This document shows positions 42,849 through 51,843 of a stretch of 64,000 nucleotides of DNA, piece after piece (within the stretch, counting starts at the first letter, position 1; every line of letters begins with the position of its first letter). The translations under genes were made by a program, and so were the position numbers. The notes under the pieces were generated by a model. That model was not told where the DNA came from. It saw nothing but the letters and a program-made list of their open reading frames with translations, and searched no databases. This DNA is from Absicoccus intestinalis. Its GTDB lineage: Bacteria > Bacillota_I > Bacilli_A > Erysipelotrichales > Erysipelotrichaceae. Location: NCBI RefSeq assembly GCF_033971885.1, contig NZ_JALBUS010000005.1, positions 84,742 to 148,741 on the forward strand. Reading direction: 5' to 3'.

Positions 42849-43311
42849 CAAAATTGGTTGCATGATAGTCTACAAAAAAAGTAAGCAGTTCATCAACGGA
42901 TGGATGATGCAATGGGTTCTTTTCCGAAAATGTATTCATTAAAGCGAGAAGCACTTTGCCCACATCCGCTTCAATTCCAATATCCGCTATCTGAAAGATG
43001 GGTGCCAACGGATCTGTATTGATCGCTATGATCTTTTTAGCCTGCTTCATCCCAATGATATGAAAATTCGTTCCAGACACCCCACATCCAATATAAAGCT
43101 GTGGTGCAACACGTGCCCCCGATAAACCAATTTCACGATTTGCGGGGATCCATCCCAGGTCTACAGCGGCTCTGGTTCCGGTAATCTGTGCTTGAATACA
43201 GTCAGCGACCTGAAGTGCTAAATGAAAATTGCTTTTATTTTGCAATCCTCTTCCACAACATAAGATCACTTCTGCCGTTTGTAAATCACCTGTCATACAG
43301 CTCATTTGCAC
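42817..43311 (-). CDS. orphan electron transfer flavoprotein alpha C-terminal (FAD) domain
   Basis: 164 residues matching only the C-terminal domain of EtfA: AEVILCCGRGLQNK, TGTRAAVDLGWIPANREIGL (cited to 20), LYIGCGVSGTNFH and AINTDPLAPIFQIADIG. The N-terminal domain and EtfB are absent here. It starts six bases after the acyl-CoA dehydrogenase stop (GTG 43311 or ATG 43305), without a clear ribosome site. It could be a functional remnant or the product of a deletion between etfB and etfA. Confidence 0.75.
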   Translation of the reverse strand: MQMSCMTGDLQTAEVILCCGRGLQNKSNFHLALQVADCIQAQITGTRAAVDLGWIPANREIGLSGARVAPQLYIGCGVSGTNFHIIGMKQAKKIIAINTDPLAPIFQIADIGIEADVGKVLLALMNTFSEKNPLHHPSVDELLTFFVDYHATNFEKIRGSLSGR

Positions 43312-43316
43312 AAGCT

Positions 43317-44459
43317 TTATCCGAAAATATCGCGGCTAATGATCAGTCTCTGGATTTCATTCGTTCCTTCGTAAATTTGCGTGATCTTTGCATCTCGGAA
43401 CATCCGTTCTAGATGATTTTCTCTCATGTAACCGGCACCACCCATATTCTGGATACACTCTGTCGTCACTTTCATCGCTAGGTTCGAGCATGCCAGTTTT
43501 GCCTTGCATGCAGAAACGGCAAAGTTTTTGCCCATCTGCTGTTCCCAAACGCCTTTATACAGCAACAACTTACACATGTCGATTTCTGTCTGAAGATCCG
43601 CCATGCGGAATGCCAAATATTGATTCTTATAAATCGGCTTGCCGAACTGTTCTCTTCCCATCATATAATCTTTACAAATGGCAAAGGCCCCCTCGGCAAT
43701 ACCAAGGCTCTGTGCTGCCACACCTAAGCGTCCTGCATTCAATGCGGTCAATGCGTATTTAAATCCCTTTCCTTCTTCACCAATCATCCGATGAGCTGGA
43801 ATCACGGCATTATCAATTAAAATTTCTGCTACCTTGGCCGTACGGATCCCACATTTATTCTCAATATGTCCAATGGAAATTCCTGGTGTTTTTTTCAGAT
43901 CAACCAAAAAAGCCGTCAATCCTTTTGGTCCTTTGGAAAGATCTGTATTTGCTATTAGCATTGCATAATCGGCAACCGCCCCATTGGTGATAAAATGTTT
44001 CTTTCCATTCAGGATAAAATGATCTCCCTCTCTTACAGCCGTTGTCTTAGCACTTCCTGCATCCGATCCAGCATCGGGTTCTGTCAGGGCAAAACATCCC
44101 AGACTATCGCCAGCAAACAACTTTGGCATGCAATGCATCTTCTGCTCTTCACTGCCAAATGTATCCACGCCCGTTGTAAAGGTAGAAGAAATCGCATAGG
44201 AAATTCCAAATGCGGAGTCCACTTTACAAAGCTCTTCAACGACCAGGACAAATGCCAAGTAATCATTTCCATGACCACCATATTTGGGATCAAATTGTAA
44301 GCCGATCAAACCCCTCTCTCCCAGCTTTTTCACCAGACCCATATCATATGTCTCATTGACATCTCGTTCTATCACAGTCGGAAGCAATTCCTTCTGTGCA
44401 AACTCTCTGGCACGCTGCTGAATTTCTTTTTGATAATCAGTCAATTCAAAGTCAATCAT
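43317..44459 (-). CDS. acyl-CoA dehydrogenase, candidate acrylyl-CoA reductase
   Basis: 380-residue FAD enzyme of the short-chain acyl-CoA dehydrogenase group. Visible are FALTEPDAGSDAG, HFITNGAVADYAM, YMMGREQFGKPI, QNMGGAGYMRENHLERMFRD and IYEGTNEIQRL with the catalytic Glu. In the island's logic it would reduce acrylyl-CoA to propionyl-CoA with electrons from an ETF. GGAGG lies five bases before the ATG. Its promoter also has a 19-base spacer. Confidence 0.9.
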   Translation of the reverse strand: MIDFELTDYQKEIQQRAREFAQKELLPTVIERDVNETYDMGLVKKLGERGLIGLQFDPKYGGHGNDYLAFVLVVEELCKVDSAFGISYAISSTFTTGVDTFGSEEQKMHCMPKLFAGDSLGCFALTEPDAGSDAGSAKTTAVREGDHFILNGKKHFITNGAVADYAMLIANTDLSKGPKGLTAFLVDLKKTPGISIGHIENKCGIRTAKVAEILIDNAVIPAHRMIGEEGKGFKYALTALNAGRLGVAAQSLGIAEGAFAICKDYMMGREQFGKPIYKNQYLAFRMADLQTEIDMCKLLLYKGVWEQQMGKNFAVSACKAKLACSNLAMKVTTECIQNMGGAGYMRENHLERMFRDAKITQIYEGTNEIQRLIISRDIFG

Positions 44460-44516
44460 AAATACCTCCTTCTGCCAATCTGTGATGGCAATCTTCGATC
44501 CGTTATCTTTTAAAAA

Positions 44517-44547
44517 ATTATAGAAGACCTATCCGAAAGAGAGTCAA
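44517..44547 (-). promoter_or_regulatory. acyl-CoA dehydrogenase promoter with 19-base spacer
   Basis: Minus-strand TTGACT (44542-44547), 19 bases, TATAAT (44517-44522). The long spacer resembles MerR-controlled promoters, but the dyad within it is weak. Confidence 0.55.
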
Positions 44548-44633
44548 TATGATTTTTTTACTTTTTTTGGTGTATTTTTTCCATTTATTCAAAAACCCTC
44601 AAGTAAGAAGACAGTTTTCATTGTTCTCTTTCT

Positions 44634-44657
44634 TAAAAAAAGATGGCTTGTTAGCCA
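44634..44657 (-). terminator. terminator after the exonuclease gene
   Basis: Minus-strand TGGCT-AACA-AGCCA followed by seven T residues. Confidence 0.75.
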
Positions 44658-44668
44658 CCAAAAATTAC

Positions 44669-45346
44669 TTATTTTTTCTGGGAATCATCAAAATTAAATT
44701 GACTAAAGTCGATCACATCGCCAATGGTTGTCGGTCGACTTTTTTCTTGATAGTGATATACTTTGCCAAATGTTTTTTCAAACAAATCATCATCTCGCAA
44801 GATTTGAAGCAAATGGGCGGTATTTCTAGCATCATCCAACCCATTGTGTAACTTACCTTCAAGCGATAAGCCTGCCACTTGACAGGCATCGGCCAAAGAT
44901 GTTCGATGATCCATAAATGCAAGACCATCAAATTCCAGTTGTAAATCGGTCCATTGATCGAGCACATAGGTTTCAAACGTATCAAATGCATATTCCTTTA
45001 AACGAGCTTCTTGTACGATTTGTTGACGATCACTCATAGACCAAGAAACCATTTCAATTTCCCCATCAAAGTGTTCAATCCATAAAAAGAATGCATGAAT
45101 GGCATCTTTAAAGCAAGGTGCCTGTCCAATCATTTGCGTGGTGATACCCGTCAAATGCGTATAAAAATCTTCTACCTTATCATCATATTGTGGTTTGACA
45201 TAGGTCGCATACGAATCCATTTCTTGATACGTTTCATTCAAAGCAATGGCACCAATTTGAATAATTTCCATCTTGGCATAGAGTCGCTCTTTTTGATAAC
45301 GATTTGGAATGGCATTCATTTCCAAATCAACAACGATATGCACCAT
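44669..45346 (-). CDS. DEDDh 3'-5' exonuclease (KapD/DnaQ-like)
   Basis: 225 residues. ExoI is VVDLEMNA, ExoII falls in LTGITTQMI, and ExoIII is HNGLDDARNTAHLL. The family includes RNases and the KinA-inhibitor-like KapD. Cellular target unknown. ATG 45346 is preceded by GGGGATG. Downstream of fruK in the same direction. Confidence 0.85.
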   Translation of the reverse strand: MVHIVVDLEMNAIPNRYQKERLYAKMEIIQIGAIALNETYQEMDSYATYVKPQYDDKVEDFYTHLTGITTQMIGQAPCFKDAIHAFFLWIEHFDGEIEMVSWSMSDRQQIVQEARLKEYAFDTFETYVLDQWTDLQLEFDGLAFMDHRTSLADACQVAGLSLEGKLHNGLDDARNTAHLLQILRDDDLFEKTFGKVYHYQEKSRPTTIGDVIDFSQFNFDDSQKK

Positions 45347-45357
45347 GATTCATCCCC

Positions 45358-46257
45358 TTATAATGTATGAAAGATCTCATCAATTTGTGCTTTCGTCGCC
45401 AAACCCGAATGAAAAGCTGTAGCCGATCCACAGGCCGTACCTAACTTTTGAGCATAGGTATAGTCTTTTTTATCGAGGTATCCCGCAATAAAGCCAGCCA
45501 CCATCGAATCACCAGCACCAACCGAATTCACGACCGTTCCTTTGCCAACCCCCAATTTGTGGACTTCTCCACTCTCATCCACCAAAATCGATCCATCTCC
45601 TGCCATTGAGACCAATACATTTCGTGCCCCCATCGTTTGTAGTTTTCGTGCATAGAAAATAATATCTTCCTCTTTCTTTAATGACACATGGAACATATCG
45701 CCCAGTTCGATGTTATTGGGTTTGATCAAGAAAGGATGAAACGATAGGATCTTAAGCAATAAATCTTTTTCCGCATCCACGACAATATCAACATTGGCCG
45801 TAATAGCCTCTAAGATCCGATGATACGAATTAGCATCCATGGTCTGGGGAATATTTCCCGACAAAATGATCAAATCTCCCCCTTTGAGTTGAGATACTTT
45901 GGCCAATAAACGCGAAAAATCAAGCGCTGTTACTTGCGGACCCATCCCATTGATCTCCGTTTCTTCATCCGATTTCATCTTAACATTGATTCGTGTCCTG
46001 CCTTTTTCTACATGTACAAAATCCGTATGCACGCCCATCTTTTGTAATCCATGTTCTAACTCTTCACCGGTAAAACCCGCCACAAAACCTAGGGCAGTTG
46101 ATGTATAGCCTAATTCAGCAAGAATATTTGAAACATTGATGCCTTTCCCACCATAATACATATGTTCTTCTTTGGTTCGATTGATTTGTCCAGCTTGAAA
46201 ATGATCCACTTGAATGACATAATCCAAAGCTGGATTTAAGGTTACTGTATAAATCAT
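45358..46257 (-). CDS. fruK: 1-phosphofructokinase family kinase
   Basis: 299-residue PfkB-family sugar kinase. It opens IYTVTLNPALDYVI, has YYGGKGINVSNIL and the anion hole / catalytic base motif VVNSVGAGDSMVAGFIAG. Length and start are those of FruK; tagatose-6-phosphate kinase is the alternative. No fructose PTS or fruR is adjacent; it follows mtlD after a terminator and has its own TATAAT (complement 46281-46286). Confidence 0.85.
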   Translation of the reverse strand: MIYTVTLNPALDYVIQVDHFQAGQINRTKEEHMYYGGKGINVSNILAELGYTSTALGFVAGFTGEELEHGLQKMGVHTDFVHVEKGRTRINVKMKSDEETEINGMGPQVTALDFSRLLAKVSQLKGGDLIILSGNIPQTMDANSYHRILEAITANVDIVVDAEKDLLLKILSFHPFLIKPNNIELGDMFHVSLKKEEDIIFYARKLQTMGARNVLVSMAGDGSILVDESGEVHKLGVGKGTVVNSVGAGDSMVAGFIAGYLDKKDYTYAQKLGTACGSATAFHSGLATKAQIDEIFHTL

Positions 46258-46290
46258 AAAAGAATCTCCTGTTTTTATTCATTATAATAT

Positions 46291-46323
46291 AAAAAAGCGT
46301 TCCTATCACAAGGATAAGAACGC
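46291..46323 (-). terminator. terminator of the mannitol operon
   Basis: Minus-strand GCGTTC...GAACGC-type hairpin followed by six T residues, just after mtlD. Confidence 0.75.
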
Positions 46324-46333
46324 CACATCCTAT

Positions 46334-47494
46334 TTATCGATTGACTGTAATGGCATTGTAGTCATCAACAATGACTTTAAACATACGATCCGATGGTTTT
46401 AAACCAACATATTTTTCGACAGCTGCTTCTACACCATTTTCTTTGATGTAGTTTTGTAACTCAACCGCTTGGGCATCGTCTTTATTATAGAAATGCAAAG
46501 CATAGGCAACTCCCTTCAACAAGGCTGAATTATCCAAACCATATTTTTCACACATATTGGCAGGACCCATGATACGATCGTTGTAAGAAATCTTACGAAT
46601 GGGTTCTCGACCTACGCGAGCCCCTTCATCATGTGTTTTTGGATTTCCAAAACGCTTGATGAACATGTTTTCACAATAATCCACTAAAGATTCGTGGGAG
46701 AATCCATATTCTTTTTCTAGAGCGGCTGCACTTTCCATAACGGCTGCCCGTACTTCTTTGACCAATTCTGGATCATTTAATACATCTTGGACAATATCTT
46801 TTCCATTGGCATAACCAATATAAGCAGAAATCGCATGACCGCAATTGATCATATAGATCTTTCTTTGTAGATGACGATCTAGATCACTTGTATATTCGGC
46901 TCCTTTGATTGGTTCATCATCTGGATTGACCAATTTATCTTTTTCAATGGCTAGTTCATAGTTGACACCAATATCAATACCTTTATGTCCATTATGTTCG
47001 CCATCGAAAACCATACGGTCTACAGCTGTATTTGGATAAACACCAACTTCATCCAATTCGGCTTGGGTAATTTCACCAGAATCAATCATCGCTTTGACTA
47101 AAATATCGGTACCATGCATGGCATTTTCACAAGCCATGACAACCGCTTTTTCTTTGCCTTGTCCGACACGAGATTTCAAACCTTTTGCCAAGATTGGTGC
47201 AATCTTTGGTAAGTTTGTAGCCATGACCGATGTGGTAACGACCTTCGCATGATTGATTTCAGCAATGACTTTCTCTGGCTCTTTGATGGAAGAAAGAGCT
47301 TCGATATGATCGATCTTCTTTTCTTTATAATTATTTTCGATCTGGAATAAATAATATTCATGATCTTTATTGATCAAATCGACCAATGCATCGACAACAT
47401 CAACAAACACGACACGATACCCTGTATCATGTAACAATTCAGCAATAAATCCACGTCCAATTTTTCCTGCACCAAAATGTACGGCTGTTTCCAT
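46334..47494 (-). CDS. mtlD: mannitol-1-phosphate 5-dehydrogenase
   Basis: 386-residue polyol-specific long-chain dehydrogenase oxidising mannitol-1-phosphate to fructose-6-phosphate with NAD. AVHFGAGKIGRGFIAELL is the dinucleotide fold; INCGHAISAYIGYANG carries the catalytic lysine/His region's conserved neighbours. Ends the order mtlA-mtlR-mtlF-mtlD. Confidence 0.96.
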   Translation of the reverse strand: METAVHFGAGKIGRGFIAELLHDTGYRVVFVDVVDALVDLINKDHEYYLFQIENNYKEKKIDHIEALSSIKEPEKVIAEINHAKVVTTSVMATNLPKIAPILAKGLKSRVGQGKEKAVVMACENAMHGTDILVKAMIDSGEITQAELDEVGVYPNTAVDRMVFDGEHNGHKGIDIGVNYELAIEKDKLVNPDDEPIKGAEYTSDLDRHLQRKIYMINCGHAISAYIGYANGKDIVQDVLNDPELVKEVRAAVMESAAALEKEYGFSHESLVDYCENMFIKRFGNPKTHDEGARVGREPIRKISYNDRIMGPANMCEKYGLDNSALLKGVAYALHFYNKDDAQAVELQNYIKENGVEAAVEKYVGLKPSDRMFKVIVDDYNAITVNR

Positions 47495-47514
47495 ATGTAT
47501 CCAATCCTCCCTTT

Positions 47515-47943
47515 TTATTTTCCTGTAAATAATGAATAAATACTATCCACATCCGCTTCCGCAATGGCTTCCACGGCCTCTTCCGAAGAACAATTCATCG
47601 CAATATTACTTAAAATATCCATGTGCTCATCACCTTTTCCGGCAATGCCAACCACCAATTTTACCGTTCCTTGATCACCCCATTGAATACCTTGAGGGAA
47701 AGTCATGATCGCAATACCCGATTTGATTACTTCAGCATTGGATCCCTCTACACCATGAGGAATGGCCAAACCAAAACCGATATGGGTATTAAATACTTTT
47801 TCTTTTTGTAGCATAGCTTCGGTATAAGCCGGTGTGGTATAACCACTCTTGTTCAACATTTCCCCTAATTTTTTAACAATTTCTTCTTTTGGTTCGCTTT
47901 TACAATGGGTCAAAATGTTTTCTTTGATTAAAATATCACTCAT
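47515..47943 (-). CDS. mtlF: PTS mannitol EIIA
   Basis: 142-residue EIIA of the mannitol/fructose family, transferring phosphate from HPr-His to the EIIB of MtlA. The phosphorylated His is in GLAIPHGVEG. Overlaps mtlR by ATGA. Confidence 0.94.
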   Translation of the reverse strand: MSDILIKENILTHCKSEPKEEIVKKLGEMLNKSGYTTPAYTEAMLQKEKVFNTHIGFGLAIPHGVEGSNAEVIKSGIAIMTFPQGIQWGDQGTVKLVVGIAGKGDEHMDILSNIAMNCSSEEAVEAIAEADVDSIYSLFTGK

Positions 47944-50030
47944 AGTGTTCTCCTTTTCTGATCAATGACTTGATAAAAATAATTTTGTAGAATACGTTCC
48001 AATTCCATCAAAATATCAGCTTGTGTACCCGTTTGTATCGTATGCAAGAAAGATTTCCAAGAAACTAAGGCACTGCTGATGGCACCTAACACATCCAAAT
48101 GAACCTGGATGTATTCGTTTTCTGGTGCAATCATCCATACAACCGCTTTGGATGGCGATAAACTCGTATGTTGAAATTGTCCGGTCTGCGATTGACAAAC
48201 CCAAAATATAGGTTTAGAAACACTTTGTGTACGACAATGCAACAAACAGATTTCTAGTTCTGGAATAACTTGAGAACTCAACTTTTCACGCTTGATGATC
48301 TTAGCCGCAATGGTTTTTGGATCACCCATCATCTCATTGCTCAATTGTTCCACAAGTTGATCAAACCGAATATCCGCAGGTACCACAAATTGTCGATAAT
48401 TCGCTAATATTTCTTTGATAGCTATGGCTGTAGAGGCAATTTGATCCATATCTTGTCCCATGCCTTTTTGAATGGATGTTTCTTTATATTCATGAGAATA
48501 CTCTTCAATTTTTTTTCGAATATGATGTATATCTTCTTCACTCAATAAAGGATTCACATGAACCGAATCCATATGTGGATGCTTGAATTCAAAGGTCGAT
48601 ACGAAAAAATCAATGTCGGATGCTTGATCCATATCATTGGTTCCCAAAGGAACCAATTCTACTGTATCTGGCAAGATCATTCGTAAATTGGTTTGCATCA
48701 AACGGGCTAAGCCAAATCCACTGGCACAAACCACACCAATACGAACAATACGAGTATATGTTTTCTTTTCTTGTAAACGCTCCAAAGCTGCACCAAAATG
48801 CATGGCCAAGTATCCAATTTCTTCATCTTGGATGGAATAGCCCGTTTCTTCCGTAATGACCTTAGCTGCATCTTTACATTTCGCAAAGACTTCAGGATAT
48901 TGATCTTTTATATCTTTTAATAATGGATTAAAAATATTCAAATGATTTTGGAGTCGAATCAATACGGGTTGAAGATGAATCAATAAACCTCGTACAAAAA
49001 TATCATCTTGTTCTAGGTCGTATTGATATTTTGGATCAAATCGTTCAATCATACGATGAACCATTTGAATTTGTTGATCATCAACCTGATCCAAATATTC
49101 ATCCACCATCATGGTTGTGGAATAATCTTTTTTAGATCCTTGGATATGTACCTGCAAATAAGAAATTTCAACTTGAGGAATTTTGATTTGAAAAGCCTTT
49201 TCCATCGCTTTATGGATATTCTTGGCTAATTGTAACGATGCCAAATCTTTTTCATCCGTATTTAACCCTTTTTTCGGTTCGGCAATACCACCTTTTTGAA
49301 TGCGATCAATACTGATCGCAATATGAATGACCAATGCAACATAAGCATTATCCGTCATTTGTTTAAAATACGGTTCGTCCATTGTATCTAAAGTATCCAT
49401 CACCTTTAGGATCGTATCTTGATTCAACAAAGATAAGATGCCTGCTTTGGATGGACTTGAAAAAGATTTTTCAAACAATTCCCGTCGTTGAAATCGATCG
49501 AGTGAATAAAAACCATCACTATTTTCGTTGATGAATCGATTGACCGCTTCGCGATAATCGATTTCTTTTCCTTCTAGAACGATGCCATAGCCTGGGCGTC
49601 GAATGATTTCCAAATGATTTTGGTTCACCCAATCTTGTAAAGATTCCAAATCACTGGCAATGGTTGCTTCACTCACACCCAGACGATCGGCAAATGTAAT
49701 TAATTTTTGTGGCGTTCGATCTCTTAATAATTCCAACAATAAGTAGCGACGACGCTCTTCAATATTGGTAAAATCAATTTCTTGATCTGCTTTTAATTCA
49801 TTTTGAAGTGTTTGTTTGTCTTCGCTACTTCCTTGAATTTGAACGCCTATCCGTTTTTTTCGTACTAAAGAAAGATGGTAGGAACGCAAACCATAATTAA
49901 CTGCTTCCAGTTCTCGTTGGATCGTACGTTTGCTTAAGCTCAATGTATCAGCCAGAGCTTGCTCTTTAACGGGATCCGAACTGTCCAAAAGGATGGATAC
50001 AATTTTTTGTGATCGCGGTGAAAAATTCAT
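47940..50030 (-). CDS. mtlR: PRD-containing mannitol operon activator
   Basis: 696-residue BglG-type regulator. N-terminal helix-turn-helix (DTLSLSKRTIQRELEAVNYG), a second DNA-binding part to about 170, two PRDs (about 185-405), a GatB-like EIIB domain with VVCASGFGLARLM, and a C-terminal EIIA-like domain (CLLHCRT). PTS-dependent phosphorylation at PRD and EIIB residues should set activity. Sits between mtlA and mtlF. Confidence 0.92.
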   Translation of the reverse strand: MNFSPRSQKIVSILLDSSDPVKEQALADTLSLSKRTIQRELEAVNYGLRSYHLSLVRKKRIGVQIQGSSEDKQTLQNELKADQEIDFTNIEERRRYLLLELLRDRTPQKLITFADRLGVSEATIASDLESLQDWVNQNHLEIIRRPGYGIVLEGKEIDYREAVNRFINENSDGFYSLDRFQRRELFEKSFSSPSKAGILSLLNQDTILKVMDTLDTMDEPYFKQMTDNAYVALVIHIAISIDRIQKGGIAEPKKGLNTDEKDLASLQLAKNIHKAMEKAFQIKIPQVEISYLQVHIQGSKKDYSTTMMVDEYLDQVDDQQIQMVHRMIERFDPKYQYDLEQDDIFVRGLLIHLQPVLIRLQNHLNIFNPLLKDIKDQYPEVFAKCKDAAKVITEETGYSIQDEEIGYLAMHFGAALERLQEKKTYTRIVRIGVVCASGFGLARLMQTNLRMILPDTVELVPLGTNDMDQASDIDFFVSTFEFKHPHMDSVHVNPLLSEEDIHHIRKKIEEYSHEYKETSIQKGMGQDMDQIASTAIAIKEILANYRQFVVPADIRFDQLVEQLSNEMMGDPKTIAAKIIKREKLSSQVIPELEICLLHCRTQSVSKPIFWVCQSQTGQFQHTSLSPSKAVVWMIAPENEYIQVHLDVLGAISSALVSWKSFLHTIQTGTQADILMELERILQNYFYQVIDQKRRTL

Positions 50031-50049
50031 ACCAACTCTCCTTTATCTA

Positions 50050-51444
50050 CTAACCTCTGACTTCTTTGATCTCATTGACCAATTGATCATATTCTGGTGC
50101 AGCCATAAAGTTTGTGATCGTGATCAAACGAGCATTTGGTGCACTTTCCTTAGCACGTTCGGCCAGATCTTTATGACATACAACCACTTGTGTTCCTGCT
50201 GGTACTTCCGATACCGAAGCATGTTGGACATCAATATCCGTCAAGCCAGCTGCCTGCAGTTTTTTCTTCAATACAGCAGCTCCCATGGCACTAGATCCCA
50301 TACCTGCATCACAAGCAAAGACGATCTTTGTAACTTTGGCCAAATCAACTGTAGTTGATTTGGTTGTTTGTCCTTTGGATTCCGCTTTCATATCAGCCAT
50401 TTGTGCACTGGCTTCTTCTAAGCTTTGGCCCTTGCCATTGGACATACGAACGATTGGACTTGCGATCAAGAAAGATACTCCCGCTGCAATGACTGCACTT
50501 AGCAAGACAGCAAAGGTACTTCCTTTTGGTGCCATACCCACAAAAGCAATGATACTTCCTGGCGAAGCAGGTCCTGACAATCCTAGATTAAAAGCAACAT
50601 TGTAGATCATGGCACTCATGCTTCCACCAATTGTTGCCAATAACAACAATGGATTCATCAAAATATATGGGAAAGAAATTTCATGGATACCACCCAATAA
50701 ATGGATGATCAAAGCACCGGGTGCACTGGATTTGGTTGTTTCATCTTTTGAGAATAACCAATACGCTAATAAGACACCGGTACCAGGACCTGGATTGGTT
50801 TCAATCATAAAGAAGATGGACTTACCAAGTGATTGAACTTGTTCACCACCTAATGGTGTAAAGATACCGTGGTTGATCGCATTGTTCAAGAACAAGACTT
50901 TGGCTGGTTCTACGAAAATGGATACCAATGGTAACAAGCCATGTTGCACCAAAATATTGACGCCACCATTTAAGAACGCTAAGATCGCACCCATGAATGG
51001 ACCAATCAAGAAGAAACCAACAATCGCAAGCAACATACCAAGGATACCAATCGAGAAGTTATTGACCAACATCTCAAATCCAGGCTTGATATGACCATCT
51101 ACAGCCTTGTCAAATTTTTTGATGATCCAACCACCCAGAGGACCAACGATCATGGCGCCCATCAACATTGTATATTGAGGTTCACCCATGATAACACCAA
51201 TACAAGCAATGGCACCCATGACCGCTCCACGATCACCAGCAACCAATTTACCACCTTGGTACGCAATCAATAATGGTAAGACATAAGATAAGAATGGGCC
51301 GACCATTGTGCTTAATTGTTTATTAGGCATCCATCCTGTATCAATAAATAAAGCAGTAATTAATCCCCAAGCAATGAAAGCCCCAATATTCGGCATGACC
51401 ATTGCACTAAGGAAGCGTCCGAATGATTGAATTTTTGATTTCAT
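50050..51444 (-). CDS. mtlA: PTS mannitol EIICB
   Basis: 464 residues. The membrane EIIC (GRFLSAMVMPNIGAFIAWGL start, eight or so helices, GGIHEISFPYILMNP motif) is joined to an EIIB with the phosphocysteine in VFACDAGMGSSAMGA. EIIA is the separate mtlF. It imports mannitol as mannitol-1-phosphate. Ribosome site GGGAG. Confidence 0.95.
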   Translation of the reverse strand: MKSKIQSFGRFLSAMVMPNIGAFIAWGLITALFIDTGWMPNKQLSTMVGPFLSYVLPLLIAYQGGKLVAGDRGAVMGAIACIGVIMGEPQYTMLMGAMIVGPLGGWIIKKFDKAVDGHIKPGFEMLVNNFSIGILGMLLAIVGFFLIGPFMGAILAFLNGGVNILVQHGLLPLVSIFVEPAKVLFLNNAINHGIFTPLGGEQVQSLGKSIFFMIETNPGPGTGVLLAYWLFSKDETTKSSAPGALIIHLLGGIHEISFPYILMNPLLLLATIGGSMSAMIYNVAFNLGLSGPASPGSIIAFVGMAPKGSTFAVLLSAVIAAGVSFLIASPIVRMSNGKGQSLEEASAQMADMKAESKGQTTKSTTVDLAKVTKIVFACDAGMGSSAMGAAVLKKKLQAAGLTDIDVQHASVSEVPAGTQVVVCHKDLAERAKESAPNARLITITNFMAAPEYDQLVNEIKEVRG

Positions 51445-51511
51445 ATATCTTTTTCTCCCTATCTGTATTCAAGTTTTTTGTTTCCGGAATCCTCTCTTGA
51501 ATTACAGGTTC

Positions 51512-51540
51512 ATTATAAAAAAGCTGAAAGCGTTTTCCAA
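51512..51540 (-). promoter_or_regulatory. mtl promoter overlapped by a cre site
   Basis: Minus-strand TTGGAA (51535-51540), 17 bases, TATAAT (51512-51517). TGAAAGCGTTTTCC (51525-51538, plus strand) matches the CcpA cre consensus TGWAANCGNTNWCA at all but the last base and sits across the spacer and -35, so catabolite repression is expected. Confidence 0.8.
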
Positions 51541-51843
51541 TCTTTAGAATTTTGAATTTGTCATTTTTAAAAGTGACAAAACTAAATAGTTGAATTATGC
51601 TTTATATAAAGCATAATTTCTCTTTTGAATACATAAAACTTGAATTTTTTTCCTCCCTTCTTTTTGTGGTTTTATGTATGAATGAAGTCATTCTATTATT
51701 ATTGTATAGACTTCATATGGAAAGCCGGATCCTTTCCATGCTTCAGCTCATTTATCGATATAGATTTCTCTTCAATCATTATAAACCATTTGAAATTTTA
51801 ATAATATATTTATATTTACTTATTATAAATTATATAGACATAT
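51541..51843. other. AT-rich intergenic region without a convincing gene
   Basis: About 300 bases between the mtl promoter and the esterase stop. A plus-strand frame of 86 codons (51597-51857) is very rich in I, L, Y and F with no ribosome site and runs into the esterase gene; I do not accept it. A short inverted repeat at ATTATGC/GCATAAT (51595-51616) is present. Confidence 0.5.
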
